Shown here one piece after another: positions 33,051 through 46,600 of a DNA stretch of 64,000 nt. Within the stretch, counting starts at the first letter, position 1. Every line of letters begins with the position of its first letter. The position numbers were made by a program, and so were the translations under genes. The DNA comes from Schistosoma haematobium (taxonomy: Eukaryota > Platyhelminthes > Trematoda > Strigeidida > Schistosomatidae), in NCBI RefSeq assembly GCF_000699445.3, contig NC_067196.1, positions 27,731,116 through 27,795,115 of the forward strand. The letters run 5' to 3'. The notes below the pieces were generated by a model. That model had not been told where the DNA came from. It did not search any database and was given only the letters and a program-made list of their open reading frames with translations.

Positions 33051-35106
33051 CAGTAAACGTATTGTATGAACTAGTTCTGAGAATACATTTATTAACCATA
33101 CATTTTTAACTTGTGTATTAAAGCATTTTATATGGTTACAATTAGCTTAAAAATAACCGATTTTATTGGCCAATTTCAGAAATTGTTTTTTGCTACGACA
33201 AATCTGCCTACCATTCAAATCAAGAGTGCCTTCAAACTTGACAAATGCTAACTTAAGAATTCAGTAGTTTAAATGATCACTTCAATACATTTTAACTGAT
33301 TGCATAACATGACCAAGTCAAAAATTTTATACGTAATACTTCATATCATTCAAAATAAATTAAGACAATTAGTTGAGAAAAAAATCACATAAATTAGTAA
33401 GTAAACATTACCTTTTCATATGACAATTCTACACGAAGAAAGAATTTCAGAAAAATGCAATTTATTATTTAAAAAAAGGTTCAACTTTGTCGTTTAAGCT
33501 TATTTTGTGTTAAACTTGTCACTTATCATGTAGACTATGACTTGTATTCTTCATATGATCATGTTGAATATTCTATGGTGAAATATCAATACAATGTTGC
33601 TCTATTTACATAGATAAGATGGAATTTCATGAAATATCTTTTAGTTTTTATCATACACAAACATAATTCAGAATTAAGTGTGAACTAAAGTAATTAGAAT
33701 GAATTTGTGAATTAATAATAATTTGTTTTTGAATTTTTTTTAACGTGACCTTATTTTTTTCAGATAAAGTTCAAATATGACAATCTGTTTACTTTAGGAA
33801 TTGTTATATTAAGATTCTTTGATTATGCTCATCTTAAAACAATAGTTTCTACACCAAAACGATTTATGTAGAAAGCGATTATTCTAAGATTGTTATTAAA
33901 AGCTTTTAAAGGTTTACGATGACCATATACTACACCACTATAAGAATACCAAGAGAATTTGTAAGACATCTAATATAGGAAATAGTAATGAAATATATAA
34001 GAATGAAATATTTTTTATCAAAGATTGCTTGTGATGAACTAATCGAAATTAATTCATTATATTTATGTACACACTTACAGTTTACGCTAAAATATATTAA
34101 GACGTTTGATGAAAAAATCATATTGTGTCAATGAGTAATAGATAGGACCTAATAAATTTGGTTATTAATCAACGTTCACCAATAAGAAGTTACATCTCCT
34201 ATCTGCTTACGGTATCTTGATAATCCCATGTTACCAACATAATTATATCTGTGTTGTTTGGAGCGAAATTCAGCAAACTTGTGCATGATAACTGCATTTT
34301 ACTATGTAGTTTCTAGTGTTTGAATTGTATTTTTAGTTAGAAATGTTTTGTGATTGAGTGACTCCATTATATTATTCAAATGATCAGCTGTTTTACTTGA
34401 GTTTAGAACGTTTCAAAGTTACATGTTCACAATTCTATATGAAACTATACCCATGCTAGACGGATCCAGACAGTAAGATAAAGCTTGAAAACTTGAATGT
34501 GTCCTAGTGAATAGTCACAAACGCGTGGAAAGTCTTGTTTTCAGTTTTCTTTGCTTTTCAACAGATCTTTGGTCGGTATCCATCCCAGATGAAAATAATC
34601 TTTACAACTTTGGGTTCGTGTCTTAACATATCAATTATAATACTGTAAAAAACTAAATTCATCTTAAATAACTGGAGTTCCATGTACTTCATATAATCAC
34701 CTATTTTCAACTTACCTATAATATTTTTTTAGAGTAAACACAAAGTTCTAATTCTTTATAAATGAATAATATTCCTTTTCGTCCAGTAAAAATCAAGAAA
34801 ATATATGAAACTAACAAAGTAAACAATAAATAAATTGAACAGTATAGTGATCTCATTGCATTATCCGTTTGCTGATAAACCAGTTAAATGTCTCAAGTAC
34901 ATTTTAAAATCTACATCACACTTGCACAGACCTAATAATAAATAAGAGTTTTTCCTAACATCAAGTAATATGTTTAAATTTTGATAAGTAAGAGCTATAC
35001 ACGATTAATACAGAACTGTATTATCTGTTTTATAATTTATTTTGCATTATTATGTAACAAAAATATAAATAAATACTAGAACTTTTAGAGCAAAAATTTA
35101 TATTTC
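33051..35106. other. AT-rich intergenic stretch
   Basis: No gene or repeat was recognised in these 2 kb; only short ORFs occur. Confidence 0.4.
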
Positions 35107-35270
35107 AATAATTGAGATCATGGGTCAATTGAAGTTAGACCACCATGGAAAACCTGGAAGCACTGGACGGTCGTTTCGTCCTATTGTGGATTTTCCGTGG
35201 TAGTCTAGCTTCAATTGATTCATGATCTCAACTATTGAAATTACTACAATCTCCACAAAACCCCTTCTAA
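35107..35270. mobile_element. Fold-back SINE, copy S6
   Basis: The SINE 3' end is present twice in opposite orientation: 35107-35153 (minus) and 35191-35237 (plus). The roughly 47-bp arms differ at only a few positions. The loop (35154-35190) holds the second half of the hammerhead segment (cgaaac, gacc, gtc). The right side continues to the family terminus 'aatctccacaaaacccc'. The tRNA-like half is missing. Confidence 0.75.
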
Positions 35271-38200
35271 AAACCTATATGTTATGGTAAAAGATATGGA
35301 TATCTTTGTTTATTTCGTACAATGAACAATTAGATGATACTGATTGCTGGATAACGTTTACAATATAATCTTTTATTCCTAATCATTTTAAATCAATCAC
35401 ACAATATCTGACTTGGTTTCACATCGTTTATAGACAACTCTGTAAAGCAAATATACGAGATTTAATAAGGTGACATAGTCGGAAGCTGACATTCACGTGA
35501 CTCATTCAATCCACATTTAATAAAATCAGATCATTGATTATATTCCATCGATGATTTGGTTAAATAATAAACTAGTAATCTTTAGACCTCTTAGGATTTT
35601 AAAATAATGGAGATGATTTGTAAATTAAGTGGATACTTTGGGTTTTATTACGGTCGATTATTTTGATGGTTAAATGGTGGAACTTTTGTTATTATTCTGA
35701 ACAATGTCACGAGAGTCTGTTTCACTGTTCGAAATCCAGTTTGTACAGTGAATATTGGAGATCGACGTAAAGAATATTTAAGAATAGCATGTTGAAATTT
35801 AATTATCAACTTCATTTATCGAATACAGTCTTAAACATTAGATGAATTTCGAAAATTCCACCTATGGACTTGACTGAAAAAAAGGCGTAAGTGATAATGC
35901 CTAAATTTTGAAACTTACCTTGGGATTGTATAAGCAGTTCAGAAGTAAAGAAGTATTACCCATTGTTTAATATTTTAAAATACTCATTTTCCACTGAACG
36001 TTTTTATTACTTAATTTTTAAAATTCATTTTATCCACATTAACAACTCTATCATTGAAACTAGTGTCTAACTTAAAATCAGATCCATTATTCTCATTTTC
36101 TTCACTTACCAACTTCTACGATTCAACTAAGATTTCTAAATGAATAACAATCAACTAACAATAAATCTCTTTATTGCAATGATTTTTTTTAGATGCGATG
36201 GTTCCGTAAACTATTGAATAAATGAGGTTGGTATTGATTATAAAGACATTCAAGTAAGACTTTCATTTTTGATTTTGTAACTCTTGTTTGTGTAAAGCCT
36301 CTAAATCCTTCAAAACGGTGTACATTAGATCAGTGATTCGATTGCATATTTGTCAGTCCTTCAAAGATAACATGCACAATATAGTAGTTTTACTCTGCCT
36401 ATATATAACAATTAATATTTCATCAAAACTTAAAAGATCAACCTAACTTTTCATCAGTAAGGCTCATTAGCATTTCATGGTTTTTAGATTATGAAATTTC
36501 GTTCGTTTTCTTAAATATCTAATCAGTAACAAACAGATCAATCTCGGGATTACCACATCTTTAGTTGTCAGACAGCAGTAACTTTTAAAGTCAACGTACG
36601 GAGCTGTTGATTATCACAAACTAACCTTTTAGTATTATTGTAAATGGTCGACCTTATATTTGGAAAATATAATTGATATTCCGAGCATACGTAAATGGCA
36701 TCTTTCGTAACTATATAAACAGCTATATTGACTATAAGACATTATACTGATTCGATGTTATTATGAGTAACTGGCATCACTTTTTCAGTATTTATGTAAA
36801 CTTTCGAGTTACAAATTTGATTTGCCGTGGATTCATGTTCCTCTAATTTTTAAACCTATACTTAGGACAGTAAATACCAAATTGCGAATAAGTCAGCTAC
36901 GTTTCATTCGGATTAACGCTTTAACCAAAAATTACACCTCATTATTAAATTAATAATTTTCAATCTAGTCTGTTTCTACAACAATCGAATCTGCAATTCA
37001 CTTATTTAAGGGGAATTAATGGAGAACTGATCACCCAGGTAGTATTTGTACTAGAATAGAAAATGTCGGTTCCTCCATAATCGGATGACAATGATAACAA
37101 TCTTTCAATTCAATATATTTCATATACGCCAAATCGAAAGGACATAGAAATGATAAAGTATTTCAGACCGTTGATTTATCAATAGATAATCCTTTATTAC
37201 TTTGGGTGAATAAATAAATACTGACCTGAATGGAACAGTATGTTCGTTCAAGAACAGAAGTAAGTGATAGTAGTAAGGTTTTGCATGACAGAAGGAAAAT
37301 GAAACGATGTACAAGATTCATGTTGACATACCATAGAGTTGGTTGTAGTTTAGTTTCTCAAAATTAAAGGTTTGTTGTCTGTTAAATAACTACTCCATTA
37401 TTATGTTTCGAATTATTTGAATTATAGTATGAACTAAGAATCCCAGCAATAACGTAATCGGATCAAGAAGTACTAGATAACCACAAACGAATGTACTGTA
37501 TTTAGAATTCGAAATCAAGCATTCAACAAGTACAAAGAGATCATCAGTTCATTCAAACACCACAATTATTTATTTAAGTCACTGTGCACTTCTGGAAATT
37601 GATGAGTGACAAACTATATTATATCATTTCGGCATTCCGAAACTGCGTTGAGTTATTACTTCTAAATTAACCCATCTTCCCCAGAGTGAGCTAGGTTGGC
37701 GTTGAATGACTGATCATCTATCTACACAACTCTTATTTTACAAAATGAGTGAGTTATCTACTAAAAATAAATCTTCGAATGTTTAAATTATATCCTGGTT
37801 TATTTTAAATGGTTTGTCAAATCCAAAGAGGTAAGTACAAGACGAGAAGTTAATGTTGAAGTATAACATCAGTTTGATCGTAAACATTTTTTTCAGTTGC
37901 TTGGATACTAACATGTTTTTTAACGTCACAAATTAATTACATATTTTTAAAAATATCTATGAAACATTGCGAAAATGATTTAGCGAGTGATGATGTCAAC
38001 AAAACTTTGTTTCACGTTGTCCAGACTTGAAATTTCAGTAAAATGATACTGATTAGATTATTAAAAATATTTCGATCGTGGTAAGTTGATCTACATATCA
38101 GGAATTAGAAATACAAGTATCACTCAGACTGCAGTGCGCCAGTTTCGTCTTCTTACTTAAAGTGGATATCAGCTCATCCTTCTACAAACTAATATTCCGA

Positions 38201-39395
38201 TTGAAAACAACAATGACACTTGCTTCATTTACTCAAATTTGTTTAGAGCATATTGTATTAAAGTTGTATTATCATACCTCGCAATAAATAATTATTCTCT
38301 TAGTAAGTCTAAAGCGAAATAGTATTCATACATCTTTAAAATAAACTATTTCAAAATCTTAACAGAATTATTTACCTCCTCGAAATTAAATAAGTTCGTG
38401 TTATTCTGTTATATCAATTATTTAAGCATTGATTAAATTAGATAGACGCCTTTTATAACAAATGTTTCAGTTAATTTTATGTATTCAACCCTAAATAAAC
38501 GAGGTACTTATAAAAAAAACAACCTTCATGTTTTATTTAATGGAACCTTTGAACAAATAAACGACATTTTTGTGTTAGACTTAAAATCAGTATGTATATC
38601 GATTTAGTTTCACACTTTGGATATTTATTCAGTTGGAAATAAAATTTGTCAATAATTTAGACAGTATCATAGAAGATTATAGTGATTCCGTAACAAAGAA
38701 ATACATATATTCACTGTATAACTCCTGTTGTGTACTATCTTAGTATTGATAGACACGGTTAGTAAACTCTAGAAAAAGCTGGATTCAGTCACAGAAACAA
38801 AGCTACACATAGTTCATCTAAAATAGACCACAATGAACAAGGAATATTCGCCCAAAGCTTTTTTCATGCTGGAAAATATTTTAGTTTCTCAACATGGAAT
38901 TTGTCATTAACTGTAAGATAATGTTAATTTTCGAAGGAACGATACTTGAAGGTGAAGATACCGCTTCACTCTTCTTATTCAAGAGTTATATAATCAGATA
39001 TATCCTTTGAATCAATTATTCGAGTTAGCTGCTTGATGGTTGAAAGTATTTGGCAGGAAACCCTGTCTTTTTGTAACTTGGTTATTGTAATTCGATCAGC
39101 ATTAAGGACTAGACAAACACGACATCCATTATCATTCAATGATCAATCAATGCACTTCCGTTAAGTGAGAGGGGTCAGTACTCACTGCCAATACTTAATT
39201 TAGTATAATAGAGGTTTAACGAGGGTCAAAATAACCAACTTGTAAGAACTTTAGTTGTGATTCAAAGAACCCAATTAAATTACATAGGAAGCATTACGCT
39301 CAACTGAGTTTTATTCACACTTTCCCGACGAAAAAGGTGATAAATGGAGAGAACAAATATCAGTTGCTCAAATGCTCTTAATATAATAAAAATAA

Positions 39396-39605
39396 GTGAC
39401 AAGAAAATGTAAGTCTTTTTGTGTTCCAGTAATTGATAATATGGAAGTTATGACGTTATCACAGAGAGATAACATACGACATATTGGAAAACGTTCACCA
39501 ATAAACCTACAAAGATTTCATGATAGGAATATAAGATGTAATCTTCGTTCAAGATTGCTGGACTTGTTATATGCTCAAAACCTATACACGGACGACTGTC
39601 AATGA
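39396..39605 (+). CDS. Hypothetical ORF, 69 codons, with dibasic GKR site (doubtful)
   Basis: A plus-strand frame reads through 'VMTLSQRDNIRHIGKR' and 'SPINLQRFHDRNIR' and ends NLYTDDCQ. It is preceded by a possible 3' splice site (tttttgtgttccag, ending 39430), so it could be a last exon rather than a complete gene. IGKR is the type of site at which peptide hormones are cleaved and amidated, but no signal peptide is visible in this frame and no partner exon was identified. Function unknown; it may be spurious. Confidence 0.18.
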   Translation: MTRKCKSFCVPVIDNMEVMTLSQRDNIRHIGKRSPINLQRFHDRNIRCNLRSRLLDLLYAQNLYTDDCQ

Positions 39606-39819
39606 TAAATTATACTACCCATCAAAACACTGATGATTATTAACACTGAGCATTAACTCATAATTATGCATAAAATGCAAGTTGAGTCACGTGGATTAGG
39701 ACACACTAACAGCAACATACTATTTAGCCTCAAAGCTATTATTATTGACAAATTGTCTATCCACTGTATAACTCAAAGGAAACCAATTGAATTCAGTTTA
39801 TATGTTATAAGGTATACAC

Positions 39820-39820
<1 letters not shown>

Positions 39821-39881
<61 letters not shown>

Positions 39882-39890
39882 AATAATTTA
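39821..39890. repeat. (TA)n microsatellite
   Basis: More than 20 uninterrupted TA units, followed by TATTTATA variants. The ORFs that cross it on both strands are artefacts of the repeat. Confidence 0.95.
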
Positions 39891-40484
39891 CATAATGAAA
39901 AGGACTGAAAACCCACTTCCCGACGATCGTTGTGCAAATCATAAAAACTATTAAAAAAAGCTAACACAAAAAGAATTGAAGGAACAAAACTGAATTTACA
40001 CTCAAAGAGAAAACAACTACACAAGTGAACAAAAATAATAATAATGAAAAGGAAATAAAAGGAACAGTTTCATTTTACTTAAGTAATGTTATCATAGCAA
40101 AAAGATCAAGTATGAAGATATATACATGCGACAAGAAATAATAAATTAGATGCTAATTAAAATAAATATTTAGTGACAAACAAAAGATATTTGTACATAT
40201 ATATACATACAATCCTTTTTTGGGCTACTGTACTTAAACAAAGTTATTAATCATCACATTCCTGTGTATAAAAGCGATATGAAGTATTGTTATCACCGAT
40301 GTATACAGATATTTAATTTATGCTTCAAGAAAAAGCCAACTGGTAGATTCTACATACTACCATTATCAGCAGTATTATCAATAAATGCAATTTTATTTCT
40401 GTGAATCAAGCACAGATATTGATATTTATTTGTTTATTTACAAGTTCAGGTGGGATAACTTTTCATTTATGTCAACTGGCTGTT

Positions 40485-40633
40485 TCAACCAGTGTTGTTG
40501 TCACTGTTACTGCTTCTAACACTGGTAATATTATTCTGTTGTAAATACATATCTGTGAATGTTCCAATAATTGTTACATAATTTGGTTCAGGTATTAGCG
40601 TTAATTCTTCAGGTGATGCCAAAAGTATGTCAT
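40485..40633 (-). CDS. GTF3C1: GTF3C1-like terminal exon 19 with stop codon
   Basis: Acceptor ttttag. With the carried base it encodes DDILLASPEELTLIPEPNYV, IIGTFTDMYLQQ and a short S/N-rich tail, ending TGA (40487-40485). The PEPNYVTIIGTF segment matches human FYEPTLDCTLRLGRVF at the extreme C-terminus. The polyadenylation site is unconfirmed. Confidence 0.82.
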
Positions 40634-43600
40634 CTAAAATTGAAAAAAAAACATCACCATTATTATCCAGTCATTTAATCACAACGTAGAACCTAGTGCG
40701 TATGTAAATCGGTTTTAGCTGCCACACCCCACCAGCACAGAAAGACGAAACTATCAAGCCAGATCCTGAAAGTTCAAAATTATGGGGAAGATAAAGAACG
40801 GTAACACCTGCGCCATTACAGACGATTTCGAGTCATGTCATTCAAAGTCTCCCTGTCTTCCCTTAAACTAAGAGATTAAAATCACTTCATATCTTTCTTT
40901 CTACAAACCAATTCTTTCTTCTTGTACTATATCTCTATATGCAATCTTTCTCTTATATATTACTACCTTTGACCTAACCACTGCTATGAATCCGGTGTTC
41001 ATCTTGTTGTGCTGATGCGGTATGGCAACCTGGACCGATGCACATATGTGCCTGGTCCTACGTTGTAGCTGACTGACTGACTGACCATTAGTTACGACAA
41101 TCACACAGTCCTCAACCAGGTAGTCTACAACTGTCAACATGACTCAGTACAATTGTCAATGACCTCGCGGACTGAGGCTATATTTTGGCTTGACCGCCCC
41201 CAGCTTTCTTCCAACCTGCTTCTACACCAAAAAACATCACTCTTAGAGATGAGCGGTTGCCGGGTATACGTAACAGCAATCTCGGTTAATGAAGGTTGAC
41301 TACCTCACAAGTTGATTTCCCAAACTTTTCTTGTACGCTATTCCTAACTTTGGCATTGCTAGGTCCGTGGTCCCAAAATACACGAGAAATGACTCAAAGA
41401 TACTTATGATCGAATACCAGTAACTTACGAATATCCTCTACTCTTCATGGCCATGTATCACACCCATAAAGTGGAACAGAGAAAACTGTTTGACAGTAAA
41501 CTCGATTTTTAGTTAGCAGACGGATATCTCACCTACGCCATGTAACACAAGTTGGCAAAAGCCAGTCGAGCGTTCAGAATCCGTCCCGAGATTCCGTCAC
41601 ACACTAGACCATCAGGACTAATGAGACTCATAAGATAGGTGAATATTATTATTTTTATTAATGTATACTCTAGAAATACGAGAAAAATATGTATGAGTAT
41701 AACATAACCTACTATTACTTCAATTAATCTTTTCAAGACAAAGTCTCATAAGCCAATAACCAGATAAATTTTTTTAATTAAATAAGCAAGAAGCAAGAGT
41801 GAAAATATTTTGTACTTTGTTGTTTTCTTTTTAGTAATAAACAACTTGCTCAGCTGGAAATATTAATTAACATGAAAGTTTAAAAGAAATCATCTATCCA
41901 TCGAAAAAAAAGTGTTTCGAAGGCCAAGTTGTAATATTTAATTATATGATATGATGAGCACGGATTAATTGTAACAGTCAGGTCTTAATTTATTGACAAG
42001 TGAGTAACATTTAAATGTATTATTTTTATGTTAATATTTTGTTTATAACAATGTTATTTTCTTAGTTGTAAAATTTATTCTTCTAGCTAGTACACTTAAT
42101 TTGAAATGTTTCAGTCAATGAACCAATTTGTTGAGCATCTATCATCATTGAATTTCATCTAATGATCAATATTTTATTCATTCATTTTAACAATTACAAA
42201 ACTGATTCAGTTTTCGAATCCACCATCCCTATACAGTATGTAAAATGAATTCATTACATCCATCCATCCATCCATCTCGTGTTGTATTGAGTAAGTAGAG
42301 TGCAATCAAACTATTAAAACTATTTATCTGTACAGACGTAGGTACCTTTGAATTCGTTGAATAAAATGTTTAAATATTCAATCTTTCAATAATAACTACT
42401 TTTGAACAAACATATAAACTAAGATAAGCAATTAAATATAGCATGTGATAGATATTAATCTATCGTTTGAATGATTTATTTTATTAAACAAATAAAAATG
42501 ATTAAAGTAGTCAATCATTAAAATTTCTTTAAAAAAATAACTTTCTATATAAATTTCCTAATCATTATCAAAATTCATTTCATTTTAATTTAAGACGTTA
42601 AACAATAACAAATGAACAATTAAATGAAGAAAATATTAAATTCCATACTCCCTCCCATTTTTTAAATTTTTATTTCTAACGAGGAGTCATTGAGGGAGAA
42701 AAAAATGAAATTCAACCATAATGTAACATATAGTTTTTGGTAAGATTCTATAACATTTGGTAAATCACTTTTTTTATTTATTTACTTTTTTTTTTTTTGA
42801 CGTGAATTACAAAAACAAATAAATAAAACCTTAACAACAGGATGACTTTTACTATTCTATAACTACCGTTAGTTTTAGTACTTAAGAAGAAGAGAAAAAA
42901 ACAAACACTTGTAAAATTATTGATAAAGATGCATTTTCTTTCTTCTAGGAAAGAAACAAGTTTTAAATGTGATATTATTAAAGGATATATCTGACAATTA
43001 ACATTGTAAAAACAACATTGTTTATTTAAAATAATTTAACAGATTTATTTTGTTTTGTTTTTGGCTTAAGAAATTAACCAGACATTTCGTTTATGATGGA
43101 GTAATGGGTACAATGTCTTAAACAAAATAGAATTTACATAAGAAAAAAAAACTAAACAATTTCGTCGAAAATATAGATGAATTTGTTTCAATGATTATAG
43201 AGTTTAATTTTTAACAGAAAGTGGTTTGGTTAAACATTAATCCTAATCTATTTCTTTATACTATTTATAATGATCAAAACAAGTATGAGTTACACTGACT
43301 TTATGACACTTTTTTAGGGTATAATGCTATTCATACTTTTACAGATGCTGTGCACAGTCGCCCCTAGTCATTTACTAGTTTAGGGACGATATTTAAAACA
43401 ACGAAACACTTTCGTACTATAATAATATAATATACGATCGTATGTACTATATGCTTTGAAAGCTGATGCTAATAATCGCCAATACTTTGCAGTTCTTTAA
43501 TTACTGTACTAATTCAATATGTTTAGGTACAAAAATAAACCGTTTTATCAAATTACAGTTTAAACTATTAATCAGCCATTGACAAAACTGGTGTTTTGAA

Positions 43601-46600
43601 ATAAAATTAAAGATCGCCTGATTTATTTTAGAAAATGGATATCGACATTTTCAATACTGTGTAGCGGTTACTTATCTTATAGTTGTACAAATCGAATGAA
43701 TGTATGGAACAACGTAATACAGTAATGGTATAATAGTTATAAGTTAAAACGCTAGACAAATAGACAAGTCGAGAAAAAGATCGTATATAACTAGGTGCGG
43801 AGACTTGGCAATAAACCAACGACTTCATACATAACTAATTTCAGGTCATTTCTTTTATGTGCGCATAACTCAGAAAGTAACATATGACTTGTTTACATTT
43901 TGTAAATAAATATAGGTTGAGCTTTTTAAAGAGAATGATGTGTAAAAGGAGCTGAATTTTTCACAGACTATTTCCAAATTTTCAAAAGAATTTCGGATGA
44001 AAAGCTGATCAACATAGTTTTAATACACTTGAAAATTTTGTTCAAAACTCAGAAAAAAACATTTTAGACAAACTAACCTGAAATAGTGTATGTTACTCTA
44101 TCAGAAAACAAACATGGTTTTGATTTCGTGAATACACGAACCATACGAATGGCTCCCATATCTCGTAGATGCTGATGAATAAGATAGATAAGTAAATACA
44201 TTAATCCCAAAACTAATCGATAAATAAACTGAAATAAAATTTCTCCCAGAAAGACATTTCTTGCTAAGAAAAAAACAACTGAGTCTTGAAGCAGTATTTC
44301 AGCATGGTATATTATTAGAAGAATTTCTTCGTTATACTGACGCGTTCACAACGAAAGTAAGATGTCTTTGGAGCATCGTTTGGGTATCATAAAACGATGA
44401 AATGAGGAATATTAAGGTTGAGCAAAGGGATCCGAAATATCTTAAAACAGGTGGAGTCTTCATCGAATAAGTTCGTCGGGGGTCTGTATTTCGAACCGCC
44501 GTACACTTCAATAACAAATGTTGACTACAGTCGAAGTTGAAAATTTGTGAGGATTTAAATCAAAACAGAGCATAAATGTATGAAGTAAATGACTGTTGGT
44601 AATTGCGTACCATCTTATTTAGAATCACCGCGATATTCCTAATCAGTATTTGGAAGGGGTAGGAGATATGGTTAAGAATTGGCTACAGTTGTGGAGATAA
44701 ATTCATATTTTACCTTGCTCTACCCTTGCAGTCCCAGTTTTCTTTCACACATACTTTTCTATTCCTTTTTTCAAAACATATTCCTTTGGCTTCTTTACTA
44801 ATTGTGTAAATATGTTACAGCAACCCGGACAAATGCAGATTTGTCCCGGGCTCTCTGTTAATCCTAATTGAATTAAATAGTTGACCTTATAGAAGAATTT
44901 TTGGAGAACTGATCGGGGTAATGGACAGATATAAGTAGAATAAATGCGTTAGAAGTAAACAGTACAACGCATATAAAGTAAAACAATACAATATTAGAAG
45001 ACTTTCTATTTAGAAAAATATTCTAAGGCATACAAAAAAAATAACCACAGCAATTAATTAAATAAAATCAGTCGGTCATCTACAACGTAGGACCAGGCAC
45101 ATGTGTACATCGGTCAAAGTTGTCATACCACATTAGCATAACAAGATGAACACCAAATTCATAGAAGTGGTTAATTCAGTGGTGGAAATATATAAAAGAA
45201 AGATTGCATATAATGATATAGTACAGGAAGAGAGAATTAGTTCGTAGAAAGAGAGATATGAAGCGATTTTAATCTCATAGTTCAAGGGAAGACAGGGAGT
45301 GTATACACCTACGCCATTGTGATCGATTCTCAGCCATGTCACCATGAGTCTCCAATCATTGGTTACGATAGTCACGCGGACCCCAACCACGTAGTCTGCA
45401 TCCACAAACATGGCTCAGACTACAAGTTAGTGACTTCAAGCACTGATGCCACGTTTTGGTTTGGCCACCCCTAACTTTCTTCCAACCATCCCGAACACCG
45501 GTGAGCATTGCACGTAGTGGTAATCGGTGTTCAGGCATACACAACACGTGGCCCAACCATCTCAGTCGGTGAAGATTCACAACCTCATCAACTGCATTAC
45601 TATCATTCCCTAATACCCCACATCTAACCTCACTATTACCTGGTGATCCCAGCAGATGAGAGCAATATTTCTAAGACATCTGTGGTCAAATACTAGTTGC
45701 TTACGAATATCTTCTACTCTTAGTGGCCACATTTCGCAGCCGTAAAGTAAAACAGAACGAACTGCCGCGCAGTATATAATCGCTATTGTATTTAATTACA
45801 ATAGCGATTATATCTCGAACAAAAGTGTCATTTCGGGTGAGTTTCGAGAAAACTTCAGCAATTTGCTAAACTAAATATTTCATTTATATATGGGCATCAG
45901 AAATAATAAAGTTGACATCATAACTGACTCCTCGATCACTAAAACACTTAATTTGTTGGATTCTAAACATAAACAACAGAAACATGACTGAAAATGTTAC
46001 AGTAAAGCTAGTCTATGAGCACAAGAGTAAGTCGACACACATCACATGTGATTTTATGCATTTAAGGGCTAACATAACATAATAACTTGTAACAAGGAAC
46101 GTTTGAAAAACGCTTCTTTTTTGGTAAACATAATTATGAAAGATATTTTGACACTATACAAAACGTTTCTTAACCAAAGCGACTATTTGTTAGGTAGACT
46201 GTAATTAATAGCGCTGAATTATTTTAATAACATTAAACAAATCATTATATGTATACAAGAGAGATTTGTAACAGAAAAATGAATGAATAGAGTTCTCAAC
46301 CAACATCTACCTTAATACCCTAGGCTAGGTGGCAAAGAAGTGTATTGGAAAATAATCTACCAGCAGCTAGGTCAAAACAAGACATTAGTCCGTGGATTGT
46401 TGATTCATGCACGAGGAAGAATATAGAATTCTTGGTTGAGGGTCACATAGTAGTCGTAGTCAGTGGTTCAAGATTTTCAGTGACATGATTCAACATCGAC
46501 AGAACAATAACACAGTTGAACTTGGTTTTTCTTTAAATGCCCCACTATAATTATTAACATTATTATTATTATTATACCTTTGAATCTGATTTTATTAACT

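Larger units (their letters stand above)
35271..40484. other. Long AT-rich region downstream of the GTF3C1-like gene
   Basis: This is 5.2 kb in which only the orphan ORF at 39396-39605 and the TA microsatellite at 39821-39890 stand out. The right end should include the 3' UTR and poly(A) site of the minus-strand gene. Candidate AATAAA signals (TTTATT on the plus strand) lie at about 40392-40397 and 40425-40440. Confidence 0.4.
40634..44077 (-). other. Last intron, with RTE insertions
   Basis: This 3.4-kb intron holds RTE copy D with its nested insertion (40678-41740) and a (CATC)n run near 42258-42276. The rest (41760-44070) is AT-rich and shows nothing recognisable. Confidence 0.6.

Noticed and set aside
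39666..40024. ORFs of 80 and 83 codons on both strands with YIYIYI repeats.
   Set aside because: They are translations of the (TA)n microsatellite.
40835..41140. Apparent inversion of the RTE 3' UTR within copy D.
   Set aside because: Comparison with copy E shows that the minus-strand 3' UTR is also present at 40678-40851, so the plus-strand piece is an added nested insertion.
40901..41140. 79-codon minus-strand ORF, shared in part with a plus-strand ORF at 48677-48874.
   Set aside because: Both are the antisense reading of an RTE 3' UTR and its CTGA tail, not a conserved protein.
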